A stretch of 47,825 nt of DNA from an uncultured Gammaproteobacteria bacterium (GCA_905479985.1 CAJQOM010000019.1:1-47825), one strand, 5' to 3'; counted from the first letter of the stretch, positions 36,613 to 44,909 are shown. Program-made: numbers and translations. Notes: generated by a model not told the origin, from the sequence alone.

Positions 36613-37983
36613 CTACTTGCTCATTGCTACGATTGGGCTTTTTGCTTGCTCAACTTTGGCTTGTTTGCCGTAGAGAGAGTAAGCGCCAAAGCGCATTTGA
36701 TGAGCACGACCTAGCTTCTCAGCATGGAAGTCGATAGCGAACTGTTCGGTCATTTCTTTACCATCCCAGTGGTAAAGCTTGATGAACTGGTCGTTATCTT
36801 GTGCTTTCTTATCCCAGTTGCCTAGTAAAGAAGTGGTGTAGTACAAACGCTTACCATCCCAGCTAGATGAAACCATGTTTACTTGATTACCGATTTGCTT
36901 CTCATAAACCTGTTTAGGGTTATGTGGATCAGTGATATCAAATGCACGTGTTTTACCATCTAAGAAAGTGTTAACCCATAAAAGAGCATCATCACTTTGG
37001 ATAGAGATATCAACAGGTAATGGAATGTTAGCAGGAACGCCGATATCAGCAACGTTAGTCGCTTTCCAAACATCATTTTCTTCTTCTAATAAAACAATTT
37101 GAGAAGTCAATGCTGTTGTTGAGAAACAGTAATCGTTACCTGGTTTCCAAGCACAACGGATTTCAAGAGGTGCACCCGGTACGTCTAAGACTTGCTTAGG
37201 CTTACGTGTGTGCAGATCCCAGATAACCATAGTGTTACCGAAACGTTTCATCGCTTCAGCATCACCTAACATGGCACCGAAGTCCATCATGTAGTTAGAC
37301 CAACCAGTGAATGAAGACGTTAACATTACGTTTTTAGACGGTAATGCACGGATATCATAACCGTAACCATCTGCAAATTGACCACCTTTGTGAGCACCTT
37401 GAAGGTTATCATCAGTCGGCATCCAATAAGTTGAGATGTATTCACCACTGTTAGTGTATTCAACTAATGCTGTACGACCGCCGTGATCTTGGTTATTTGA
37501 TAAGCCAGTGATGATCATACGACCTGGAAGAGCGTAAGTTGTGTGAGGACCAACAACACCACCTGATTTGCTTACGAAATCATCGATAGTTTTAACTAAA
37601 GTGGCTTTAGCTGGATCAGTGTGTACGTCAAAGATAAAAATTTTGTTTGAATCTAGACCACCAGCCCAAAGGTATTTACGATCATCTGTGAAACCAGAGT
37701 GATGAGCTTCATTACGCCCGCCGACTGATTCAGAGTTGATCACTTTACCGTAGTGTTCAGATTTTGGGTTAACGTCAACAGTAACCATTTTGTCTTGTCC
37801 ATCGCCTAGGCCTTCAACACCTAGAGTCCAAACATAAACGAAATCTTCTTGACCAACGATTTTAACCATGTACGGGGACATACATGTTTCATCAGCCATA
37901 ACTGGGTTTGTAGCTAACACAGAGGCAGCCACGAATGGCGCTAATACTGCTAGCGGTTTGCTAATAAACTTTTTGATATTCAT
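36613..37983 (-). CDS. mtoX: Methanethiol oxidase (SBP56 family), periplasmic
   Basis: The 456-residue protein has a signal peptide (cleavage near MADETC, residue 30) and is full-length SBP56. It begins TCMSPYMVK and has the conserved NEAHHSGFTDDRKYLWAGGLDS block (H94, H95), VVGPHTTYALPGRM (H147) and HKGGQFADGYGYD. Family work shows SBP56 is a copper enzyme that converts methanethiol to formaldehyde, sulfide and hydrogen peroxide; the paired histidines are proposed copper ligands. The start at 37983 is set by AGGAGATG directly upstream. It heads the mtoX-mauG-tlpA operon and has a long, palindrome-bearing upstream region. Confidence 0.93.
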   Translation of the reverse strand: MNIKKFISKPLAVLAPFVAASVLATNPVMADETCMSPYMVKIVGQEDFVYVWTLGVEGLGDGQDKMVTVDVNPKSEHYGKVINSESVGGRNEAHHSGFTDDRKYLWAGGLDSNKIFIFDVHTDPAKATLVKTIDDFVSKSGGVVGPHTTYALPGRMIITGLSNNQDHGGRTALVEYTNSGEYISTYWMPTDDNLQGAHKGGQFADGYGYDIRALPSKNVMLTSSFTGWSNYMMDFGAMLGDAEAMKRFGNTMVIWDLHTRKPKQVLDVPGAPLEIRCAWKPGNDYCFSTTALTSQIVLLEEENDVWKATNVADIGVPANIPLPVDISIQSDDALLWVNTFLDGKTRAFDITDPHNPKQVYEKQIGNQVNMVSSSWDGKRLYYTTSLLGNWDKKAQDNDQFIKLYHWDGKEMTEQFAIDFHAEKLGRAHQMRFGAYSLYGKQAKVEQAKSPIVAMSK

Positions 37984-38474
37984 ATCATCTCCTAAATTTA
38001 CGATTCGCATCTAAGCTAAAGAAACCTAATTTATACTGCCCGGTCGGGAAGCTAACAACAGCCCTTTTCTTTGGCATTGCTAACAAAGTGACTCAAACCC
38101 AAAAGTGTTTCTAGCCCATGAGTGATGCGTCTTCATGCAGGCATCATAGTCTTAACATACCTATATCAATAGATACCTACACGGATGATACATCAATGAT
38201 ATTGAAATAGAGCCTAGTATTAATACTAGGAGTATTGCTCCTAGCAAATCAACGACATTGTCTGTAAATATAGTAATAATGAGTGTTTACGAGCAATATC
38301 AATATTTTCTTGTAACCGATTTGTTGAATAGGGCACGCCGTGTCAAATGACCTAGTTTTTTTATCTTTTTACTAAATATAACTGTATTGATATCTAGACC
38401 ACGTTTGATCATAGAAGTTTTAAAAACAAACAAATTTTAGTTTAAACTGACTAAATGGTTTATTTCAGTTTGGT
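37984..38474. promoter_or_regulatory. 491-base non-coding region upstream of mtoX
   Basis: No convincing gene is seen. On the minus strand a TATGAT -10 (38143-38148) with a TTGATA at a short 15-base spacing is a possible mtoX promoter; that would leave a 5' leader of about 155 bases. Overlapping inverted repeats lie about 70 bases upstream of it (38213-38244). The octamer ATATCAAT occurs at 38163-38170 and 38296-38303, and its complement at 38386-38393. That may be chance in AT-rich DNA. Confidence 0.5.
38213..38244. repeat. Two overlapping inverted repeats, probable mtoX operator
   Basis: CCTAGTATTAATACTAGG (38213-38230) is a perfect 18-base palindrome. It overlaps CTAGGAG (38226-38232) and its complement (38238-38244) with a five-base spacer. 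The CCTAG element or its complement thus occurs three times about 13-14 bases apart. There is no T run after it, so a protein-binding site is more likely than a terminator. Confidence 0.65.
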
Positions 38475-39395
38475 TTAATAAAAAGTGATATTGTTGCCGA
38501 CGCCTATTCTCATCAGGTCATACCCCATGCGCAACTCCCCATTAAACGCTGAGCGGGTTGTTTCTAAGATAGCGGCCTCGTCAACTCCGAAGAGTAAAAC
38601 ATGGTTGAAAACAGCGGCTTTGGGTTGGACATGTTTAAACAATCGGCCAGCCTGTTCTGGTGTCGTGTGATAAGACAAGACTTTTTGCAGCCGTGGGTTT
38701 TGCGCCAGTAGTGTTGTCCCAGCTGCAGCGACTTCATGAATAAGTAAGTCAACACCTTCAGCATGCTTTATCAGGTTGTCTGAGTAGGTTGTGTCGCCAG
38801 AAATAATAACAGAGGCTTCACCATTATCTATTCGGTAGCCATAAGCGGGCTCTACGGGGTGATGGTTGACCAAAAAGGCGGTGATAGTGATGCCATCCTG
38901 ATCGTAGACAATCCCCTCTGATTGAATATCTCGACTGATGATGTCATACGTCTCTGGATCAAGTTGGGTATTTTTTGTTCGATAAGTGAAGTCTGCTTGG
39001 TGTGCTAAGCAAAGGTGTTTGGCCAAAGCCTTGACGCCCGTTGGCCCTGTTAGCTCGAGTTTCTTTGGGCGCTGCCATATCCAGCTGGTTAACCATAAAT
39101 CACTTAAACCTGAAATATGGTCAGAATGCAGGTGCGTTAAAAAAACATGCTCAATTCGGGATAAGTGAATCCCTGCCTGTGCCAATCGCATTGTGATGCC
39201 ACGACCACTATCGAAGATAAAGTAACGCCCTTTCACCTCAACGACGGTAGCCGGTCCAAAGCGTTCAATACTCGGCTTAGGTGTCCCAGTCCCAAGTAAC
39301 GTTACTTCCATATAATCTGCATAGGCAGACGGAGTGAAAAAAGTCGTTAAGATGGTGAATAACAAAAGTGAATATTTTATGGCAGTCATCGACAA
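38475..39395 (-). CDS. Secreted metallo-beta-lactamase-fold hydrolase
   Basis: The 306-residue protein has a signal peptide (cleavage near AYADY, residue 27). Its MBL fold resembles arylsulfatase/RNase Z-like enzymes: LLGTGTPKPS, the zinc motif HLHSDH at residues 88-93, IISGDTTYSD and the late NHVLLFG histidine. Export makes a tRNA-processing role unlikely and a periplasmic ester, sulfate-ester or thioester hydrolase more likely. It is placed between osmC and mtoX on the same strand, with a terminator upstream, so it has its own transcript. Confidence 0.82.
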   Translation of the reverse strand: MSMTAIKYSLLLFTILTTFFTPSAYADYMEVTLLGTGTPKPSIERFGPATVVEVKGRYFIFDSGRGITMRLAQAGIHLSRIEHVFLTHLHSDHISGLSDLWLTSWIWQRPKKLELTGPTGVKALAKHLCLAHQADFTYRTKNTQLDPETYDIISRDIQSEGIVYDQDGITITAFLVNHHPVEPAYGYRIDNGEASVIISGDTTYSDNLIKHAEGVDLLIHEVAAAGTTLLAQNPRLQKVLSYHTTPEQAGRLFKHVQPKAAVFNHVLLFGVDEAAILETTRSAFNGELRMGYDLMRIGVGNNITFY

Positions 39396-39488
39396 ACCTA
39401 TTGAGTGATGATACTAAATCAGTATGAGCAATATGGTTACATGGATGCAGTAGTAGGTAAAGCGTGGGGATTTTACTGTGCAAAACAG

Positions 39489-39510
39489 GGGGCTGTATTG
39501 AAACAGCCCC
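39489..39510 (-). terminator. Intrinsic terminator downstream of osmC
   Basis: Eight-base GC-rich arms (GGGGCTGT at 39489-39496 and its complement at 39503-39510) around a six-base loop. They are followed on the minus strand by CTGTTTTG. Confidence 0.75.
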
Positions 39511-39538
39511 GGAGTCTTTGCATAAAAAGAAAAGGCGT

Positions 39539-40084
39539 CTATGCGCTTTTTTGAATTAAGCTATTCATATCGTTACCATTGATGCTAACAGTGCCAGTAA
39601 CAGTCACGGGTCTTGTTAGCATATCTAATACTGGGCAATTACTTTCAGCAGCATTGACTAACTTAAGCAATGATTCATTATCAGCAGGGCTTACTAGTGT
39701 TGTTTCGAAAGCAATGTCTGTGAAGCCGGCAGGTACAGTTTCATCCATCCCAAAGAGGCCTTTAAGATCTAGGTTACCTCTAATATTGACTTTAACTGAG
39801 GTTAAAGGAATATCCATAACAGATGCATACGCCGAGTACATGATTTCTTGGCAAGTGCCTAGCGAAACTAAGACTAATTCAACAGGACTCATTCCGGCAT
39901 CTTTACCAGCAAGGACGGGAGGTTCATCAATGGTCATTGAAGGAAAATCGCGCACTTGTGCTGTACAGCGTACATCTTTTACCCATTCGGTAGAGACGTG
40001 GTAAACAGCTTTTGATTTGCTAGGGCTTTCTTGAATTCCGCCAATGATTGTCATCATGGCATTTTTGACATCTTCTTGAGACAT
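39539..40084 (-). CDS. OsmC/Ohr-family thiol peroxidase-like protein
   Basis: The 181-residue protein has the OsmC fold with the two expected redox cysteines: LVSLGTCQEIMYSAYA (C97 region) and the later SNCPVLDML. Family members reduce organic hydroperoxides or handle reactive sulfur species, using a dihydrolipoyl or thiol reductant. It sits between soxB and the MBL gene in the sulfur island. A GAGGA ribosome site lies upstream. A strong promoter with an overlapping palindrome (40203-40263) suggests it is inducible. Confidence 0.85.
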   Translation of the reverse strand: MSQEDVKNAMMTIIGGIQESPSKSKAVYHVSTEWVKDVRCTAQVRDFPSMTIDEPPVLAGKDAGMSPVELVLVSLGTCQEIMYSAYASVMDIPLTSVKVNIRGNLDLKGLFGMDETVPAGFTDIAFETTLVSPADNESLLKLVNAAESNCPVLDMLTRPVTVTGTVSINGNDMNSLIQKSA

Positions 40085-40202
40085 AATTTATTCCTCGCAT
40101 TAAATTTAGCTACCAGAACATAAGTGCGATCGTCCGTGAAGCTTGATTATTCTGAAAGCAACATTACATTTCTTTTAGCCAGTCCTTGAGTAAAAGAGCG
40201 CA

Positions 40203-40236
40203 TCTAACTTATACCAACTAGTTGGTATAAGTTAGA
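40203..40236. repeat. Perfect 34-base palindrome, probable operator
   Basis: Each half is 17 bases (left half begins TCTAACTTATACC; centre CTAG). The two halves are exactly complementary from 40203 to 40236. It starts at the last base of the predicted -10 box of a minus-strand promoter and covers the expected transcription start, the classic place for a repressor such as a TetR-family protein. As RNA it could also form a hairpin, but no T run follows. Confidence 0.75.
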
Positions 40237-40263
40237 GAATACGGAAACTGAAAATATTGTCAA
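40236..40263 (-). promoter_or_regulatory. Sigma-70 promoter for the osmC-type gene
   Basis: On the minus strand a perfect -35 TTGACA (40258-40263) is followed after 16 bases by TATTCT (40236-40241). The predicted start lies inside the 34-base palindrome. The osmC-type gene begins about 145 bases downstream. Confidence 0.65.
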
Positions 40264-40315
40264 CCAAATGGTCTAAAATAAAAAGAGGGGTTCCTAAGTG
40301 GTGCGGATACAGGCC

Positions 40316-42073
40316 TTAGCTAATAATACCTTTATTACCAGCCATGTTTTTCAATTTGGGTGTGTTGATTTTCTCGATTGAGAATTGCTTTTTATCTCTT
40401 AAGTAACCTGATACGACATCCCAAATAGGCGCGCCCTCAGCTTGGGCATTGACCGTAGCCCAACCGGCAACCTTATAAAGCTTATTAGCTTCAACTGTTT
40501 TACCATTATCAAGGGTCATATTTGAAATACGCTCGCCGAAGCCAGCAAGGGGGTCACAAACGTAATCCATACCACCGACACGCACCATGTCACCACCTTG
40601 GCGATAAAACGGGTCGACATTGAACAGATTGTCACAGACATCCTCAAGAATGGCTTTGATATCTGCCCCTGACATATCACGGGTATAAGTTTCTGGGTAA
40701 GTAATACAGGTTTGATCCATGACATGCTCAAACGTGATGTTCTGACCTGGCATGACCGTGGTACCCCAGCGGAAGCCAGGAGATAAAGAAATGTCAGCGC
40801 CATTCACTTCACGTAAGGCATCACAAATCACTTGATCAAATGTGCCGTTAAAATTGCCGCGGCGATAAAGTAGCTCATCAGTGACGGCTAATGTTTCATT
40901 AAGCTTGCTTTCGTAAGGAGCGCGAACATCATCAATGAAAGCATCCATTTCGGGATCGGCTTTAATATAATTTGAGAAAACTGGTAATAAGGTATAACGG
41001 AAATCTTTGACGTGCCCTTTGCCTAATTCGAGGTCAAGCACGCCGACAAACTTACCGTTAGAACCGGCATTGGTGACTAAAGTTGTACCAGCGGCATTTT
41101 TGACATGAACGGGTTTGGGCACACCATCATGGGTATGGCCGCCTAAGATAACATCTAGGCCTGCGACGGTTTCTGCTAATTTAAGGTCAACATCCATACC
41201 ATTGTGTGAGAGTAGGATGACAGCATCAGGTTGCTCGGCATCCTTCACTTCATCAATAAGCTCTTGTAATTCACCCGCTTGAATACCAAAAGTCCAATCA
41301 GGAATAAAGCGGCTCGGGTTAGCAATCGGGGTATAAGGGAAGGCTTGTCCGATGACAGCAACGCGATGATCCCCCATTATTTTAATGGTATAAGGCTTAA
41401 AGGCGTTACCGGTATCTTCGTCATAAGCCGGCGCGCCTTCAAATAAAGCATCTTCATTAACTTTGACGTTATGGGCGATGAATTCACCATTGAAGGCTTC
41501 AATATTTTTTAATATTTCGGTATCTTGATAAGTAAATTCCCAGTGTCCTGTCATGACATCGACACCGAGCAAATTAGAGGCTTCGACCATGTCCATACCA
41601 CGAGTCCAGTATGCGGTCGCTGAACCTTGCCAAGTATCACCGCCGTCAAGTAGCAGTGAGTGATCTGCATCGCCATAACTTTGGCGTAATTGCTTAATGA
41701 GCGTGCTGAGATGAGCATAACCACCGACTTTGCCATACTTTTCTGCACAAGCAATAAAATCAAGTGAGGTAAAACCATGTGATTGAATGCTGCCAGCATT
41801 CATATTGAAATAATCTAGAAAGTTTTTGCCAACGATATGGGGTGGCTTGCCATCCTCGTGACGAATACCAATATTGACACTGGGCTCACGGAAATAAATA
41901 GGTTTTAGTTGTGCATGGCTATCAGTAATATGAAGCAATCGGGCATTACCAAATTTCGGTATGTCATACATGCTTTCAGGTGTTGCTTCTGAGTGATTAG
42001 AAAACGCAGTTCTAGGGAAGATATTAGCTGCGCTAGCTATGGCAAGTAATTGAGTAAATTCACGACGATTCAT
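40316..42073 (-). CDS. soxB: Thiosulfohydrolase SoxB
   Basis: The 585-residue 5'-nucleotidase-superfamily enzyme has a twin-arginine signal (NRREF, residues 2-6) and di-manganese ligands in HITDSHAQL (D51, H53). It also has LLDGGDTWQG, GHWEFTY, LSHNGMD and GGHTHDG. It hydrolyses the terminal sulfone from SoxY-bound intermediates to release sulfate in the periplasm. Its ribosome site is weak. A terminator lies between it and the preceding rhodanese gene, so its expression may be partly uncoupled from the other sox genes. Confidence 0.96.
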   Translation of the reverse strand: MNRREFTQLLAIASAANIFPRTAFSNHSEATPESMYDIPKFGNARLLHITDSHAQLKPIYFREPSVNIGIRHEDGKPPHIVGKNFLDYFNMNAGSIQSHGFTSLDFIACAEKYGKVGGYAHLSTLIKQLRQSYGDADHSLLLDGGDTWQGSATAYWTRGMDMVEASNLLGVDVMTGHWEFTYQDTEILKNIEAFNGEFIAHNVKVNEDALFEGAPAYDEDTGNAFKPYTIKIMGDHRVAVIGQAFPYTPIANPSRFIPDWTFGIQAGELQELIDEVKDAEQPDAVILLSHNGMDVDLKLAETVAGLDVILGGHTHDGVPKPVHVKNAAGTTLVTNAGSNGKFVGVLDLELGKGHVKDFRYTLLPVFSNYIKADPEMDAFIDDVRAPYESKLNETLAVTDELLYRRGNFNGTFDQVICDALREVNGADISLSPGFRWGTTVMPGQNITFEHVMDQTCITYPETYTRDMSGADIKAILEDVCDNLFNVDPFYRQGGDMVRVGGMDYVCDPLAGFGERISNMTLDNGKTVEANKLYKVAGWATVNAQAEGAPIWDVVSGYLRDKKQFSIEKINTPKLKNMAGNKGIIS

Positions 42074-42106
42074 AATTAACCATTTTTCAGTAAGAGAATA
42101 TAAAAA

Positions 42107-42142
42107 AGCCCAGAACTAGTCTTTAAAACTTAGTCCCGGGCT
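42107..42142 (-). terminator. Terminator inside the sox cluster, just upstream of soxB
   Basis: AGCCC (42107-42111) pairs with GGGCT (42138-42142), and inner ACTA/TAGT pairing extends the stem. On the minus strand it is followed by TTTTTTAT. It begins 33 bases beyond the rhodanese stop and ends 33 bases before the soxB start. It would end or reduce transcription before soxB. Confidence 0.65.
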
Positions 42143-42175
42143 GTTTGTTGTGCCGTTTAAGTAAAGCTAGGAAGC

Positions 42176-42826
42176 TTACTTAGGTTTAACTGTAGATAAA
42201 CCTAAAGTTTCCCAGTTTTGCATACCACCACGGTACCACTTGATTTTTGCTGCTGGGTAGCCAAATTTTAACAAAGTTAAAATGTTTCTAGGTGATTGAC
42301 CACACCACATACCATTACAGAACATAACCAATGTTTTAGCATTTGTGTAGTTCCATAGGCCTTCTTGCTCTTCAACACCGAATTTTTCTTGCATGATTTC
42401 AGCAATGTCAAATGGGCTAGCGCCTTTAGCAGTGTCTAGGTGAGTCCAAGGAATGTTGACTGAACCAGGAATAGTCCCTTTAGCAACCCAATCAGGTGTA
42501 CGTGAATCGATGACCATGATTGAATCATCACCATCACTGTGCATTTTTACGTAATGAATGATTTCTAGTTCACCTAATGTTTCAACGCCTTCAGCAATAA
42601 CAATTGGGCGGATACAAAATGGCGGACATTTTCTTGATGTTTTTGCATAATCAGCTTTAATAGTATTAGCTGTGTCTTGATTTCTTACGATGGTTACTGT
42701 TTCGCCGTGATTATTAACATCTACTGATGGTAGCGTTGGTGTTAGTTGAACATCAAGCGCTGATGCTGAACCAGCAATGAAAATCGATAAAAATAGACCT
42801 GCTACTTTTAGTGTCGTTTTATTCAT
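42176..42826 (-). CDS. Periplasmic rhodanese-domain protein of the sox cluster
   Basis: The 216-residue protein has a signal peptide (cleavage near ASALD, residue 23). A Cys-containing motif KCPPFCIRP at about residues 66-74 precedes a rhodanese domain (about 85-212) with active-site loop MFCNGMWCGQSPRN. Rhodaneses transfer sulfane sulfur, so it may load or unload sulfur on SoxYZ or accept it from SQR or MtoX products. The CPPFC element looks like an extra redox pair. It is preceded by soxK and followed by the terminator before soxB. Confidence 0.85.
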   Translation of the reverse strand: MNKTTLKVAGLFLSIFIAGSASALDVQLTPTLPSVDVNNHGETVTIVRNQDTANTIKADYAKTSRKCPPFCIRPIVIAEGVETLGELEIIHYVKMHSDGDDSIMVIDSRTPDWVAKGTIPGSVNIPWTHLDTAKGASPFDIAEIMQEKFGVEEQEGLWNYTNAKTLVMFCNGMWCGQSPRNILTLLKFGYPAAKIKWYRGGMQNWETLGLSTVKPK

Positions 42827-42858
42827 GTGTCTTTTTCCTTTGATTATTTGAAAGTAAA

Positions 42859-43221
42859 TTAATCATTTACAGGGATAAGTAATTGCCAATGTTTATCAGC
42901 ATAGTGAGCCTGTTCTATAGCAAGCATAGATTGGTGTTTCACTTCTCGGAACAGAGCAATCGCTTGCTCATGGTTGCCGGCTTTTGCTGCAGCGTGGGCT
43001 TCCTCTAAGAGAGGGGCTGTCACACTCCATTCAAAACCCAGTTTATCAGCTTCAGACTGTGCATCTTCAGCTTGTGTGATTAAGGTGTCGAGATCAACAG
43101 CTTCATCATGCTGAGCTGCTGGTTTATCGGTCATGGTATCCGTTCCTGAGTCAGAGCAGCCTGTCAAAAGTACAGCTGCTGCGAATAAAGCCAAGAAGGT
43201 TGAGTAAGTTGTTTTTGCCAT
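42859..43221 (-). CDS. soxK: Lipoprotein resembling the SoxXA-binding protein SoxK
   Basis: The 120-residue protein has a lipobox (LLTGC, residues 18-22). A mature domain of two or three helices follows, with the pattern AQSEADKLGFEW, LLEEAHAAAKAGNHEQAIALF and VKHQSMLAIEQAHYAD. This fits the SoxK/SAXB family of Allochromatium and Chlorobaculum, which stabilises SoxXA and raises its activity. Its position directly after soxA (four-base gap) agrees. The gene symbol rests on pattern and position only. Confidence 0.65.
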   Translation of the reverse strand: MAKTTYSTFLALFAAAVLLTGCSDSGTDTMTDKPAAQHDEAVDLDTLITQAEDAQSEADKLGFEWSVTAPLLEEAHAAAKAGNHEQAIALFREVKHQSMLAIEQAHYADKHWQLLIPVND

Positions 43222-43225
43222 GATG

Positions 43226-44062
43226 CTATTTCCTTGAGCCAGGGCCGTTTAGCGGTAAGCCGTTAGCCATATATGTGTGGAAATACTCTAAGTTACGGTA
43301 TTGTTCACTTTGTAATGCAAAAGGCTTCGCGCGAACTTGCGTATTACAACCGGCATAACGTTTTTGTAGTGTGCCGATATCATCCCATGCAAAACGGAAA
43401 GCAGGAAAATGCGTTGTATGGCCTAAGGCTGGGCTAGTGATTTCAGCTCTTAATTGCGCGCCGGCACTTGAAATATGACAAGTTGCACAAGCCATATTGA
43501 GTTGACCCTTACGTTCATAAAACATCTTTTTACCAGCTTCATAAGCTGCAAGTGCACGCTCATCATCAGGAATGACAACATTAATAATATTATCTCGTGA
43601 TGTCTCAGCCATATAGGCTGAGACATAAGCTAGCTGACCCTGACCGTAGGGTAAGGCTTCTTCACCATTACTTGTGCGGCAGTGATTAATGGCAGATTCA
43701 ATCGTGATGACTTGGCCTGTTTCTGTATCAAACTTAGGATAATCCTGTTTGATTCCAATACCGCCATTAGGAAAGCAGTCGGCATAACCTTTACCATTTG
43801 CGAAAGGCGTTTCAAAAAATGCTTGCCCTTCATCAACAGCATCTTCATAAGGCGGAAATTCTTCAATTTCTTCCCATTGTGAACGCGCATTTTCATTGAT
43901 GGCATAGACACCATCTGCAAGGCCTGCTAATTCAACTTTAGGGAACCGTTTTTGAAAAAACGCCCTAATGTCATCTTGATCAGACTGAGGATCTGCATAA
44001 CTTGGCGCACTTACAAACAGTGAACCAAGGAGTATGGCAGACAAACAAGTTAAACCTTTCAT
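43226..44062 (-). CDS. soxA: SoxA, heme subunit of L-cysteine S-thiosulfotransferase
   Basis: The 278-residue secreted cytochrome has a single c-type heme motif, CATCH at residues 192-196. The conserved cysteine proposed as heme ligand and thiosulfate carrier is C239 in RYAGCNTQVRAKPF. The N-terminal half keeps two cysteines (C96, C128) without CxxCH, so this is the monoheme form in which the first heme is replaced by a disulfide. With SoxX it couples thiosulfate to the SoxY carrier cysteine. The ribosome site AAGGAT is well placed. Confidence 0.93.
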   Translation of the reverse strand: MKGLTCLSAILLGSLFVSAPSYADPQSDQDDIRAFFQKRFPKVELAGLADGVYAINENARSQWEEIEEFPPYEDAVDEGQAFFETPFANGKGYADCFPNGGIGIKQDYPKFDTETGQVITIESAINHCRTSNGEEALPYGQGQLAYVSAYMAETSRDNIINVVIPDDERALAAYEAGKKMFYERKGQLNMACATCHISSAGAQLRAEITSPALGHTTHFPAFRFAWDDIGTLQKRYAGCNTQVRAKPFALQSEQYRNLEYFHTYMANGLPLNGPGSRK

Positions 44063-44086
44063 GTGAAGATCCTTGAATGTGTTGGC

Positions 44087-44389
44087 TTATTTAATAGGGG
44101 CTTCAACAGTCACTGTTTCGTCGGTGTTATCAGTCCATGTCATTGAAACAGTCTCACCTTTTTGAGCACCAGCGAAAGAAAATGACACATAAGGGTTTTT
44201 AGATACCGAACGGCCAAAATCTGCGTGAAAGACAACTTTATCACCATGCTTACAAACGAGTTCTTTGATGAACTTAGCCGGGATGATTTTGTCTGTTTTT
44301 TTATCTTTACGTAGGCCTGTTTCCATAGGGTGTTTTGCTAACACCTTGATGACGGCCATATCTCTTTTCATTTTTGCTTTAATTTTCAT
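44087..44389 (-). CDS. soxZ: SoxZ, sulfur-carrier complex partner
   Basis: The 100-residue beta-sandwich protein lacks a signal peptide, as usual: SoxZ is exported with SoxY. It has HPMETGLRKDKKTDKIIPAKFI and the GETVSMTWTDN stretch typical of SoxZ. It forms the SoxYZ carrier heterodimer. It follows soxY after 27 bases. Confidence 0.95.
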   Translation of the reverse strand: MKIKAKMKRDMAVIKVLAKHPMETGLRKDKKTDKIIPAKFIKELVCKHGDKVVFHADFGRSVSKNPYVSFSFAGAQKGETVSMTWTDNTDETVTVEAPIK

Positions 44390-44416
44390 ATTTCTATCCT
44401 CAATATCTTATCTAGA

Positions 44417-44869
44417 TTAACCGCCACAGCCGCCGATTGTTACTTTGACTTCTTGCTCTGTCGTGTACAACTTCCCGTTAGCTTCAACAATCGCTTTAAC
44501 AACTTGAGTTTCACCGAGGCGAATACGAATAGAAACTTCAGCAGCGGTACCTTCAGGTAAAGTAAATGATGCTGCTAGTGGTTGTGGGTTTTTATCAGCA
44601 AGGATACTGATGTTTGTTACATTTGCCATTTTTGTCTTAACAGTCACTGGTACAACAGCACCATTTTCTGCAATTTCTGGCACTTTCAAAGTGATTTTGT
44701 CATCTTTAGTTAATGCTGTGCTGCCATAAAGATCCTTTAAAGCGCCATCAACAGTTTCGTTGTCGAAAGCTTTAGACCATTTAGCCATGGCTAGTCTTGG
44801 CATTGCTGTCATAGCCGCTGCCATTGTTGTAAAGCCTAAAAGGCCCTTAAGTAGTAATCTTCGTTGCAT
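44417..44869 (-). CDS. soxY: SoxY, sulfur carrier subunit
   Basis: The 150-residue protein has a Tat-type leader (QRRLLLKGLLGFTTM) and ends in the swinging-arm motif GGCGG, whose cysteine covalently holds sulfur intermediates. Length and sequence fit SoxY. A GGAG site precedes the ATG. Confidence 0.96.
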   Translation of the reverse strand: MQRRLLLKGLLGFTTMAAAMTAMPRLAMAKWSKAFDNETVDGALKDLYGSTALTKDDKITLKVPEIAENGAVVPVTVKTKMANVTNISILADKNPQPLAASFTLPEGTAAEVSIRIRLGETQVVKAIVEANGKLYTTEQEVKVTIGGCGG

Positions 44870-44909
44870 TATATTTTCTCCAGGTTATCTTTTATATATT
44901 CGTTGGGCT

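Noticed and set aside
38070-38085. TGGCA...GC-like element upstream of mtoX as a sigma-54 promoter
   Set aside because: Spacing between the GG and GC parts is wrong for the -24/-12 consensus.
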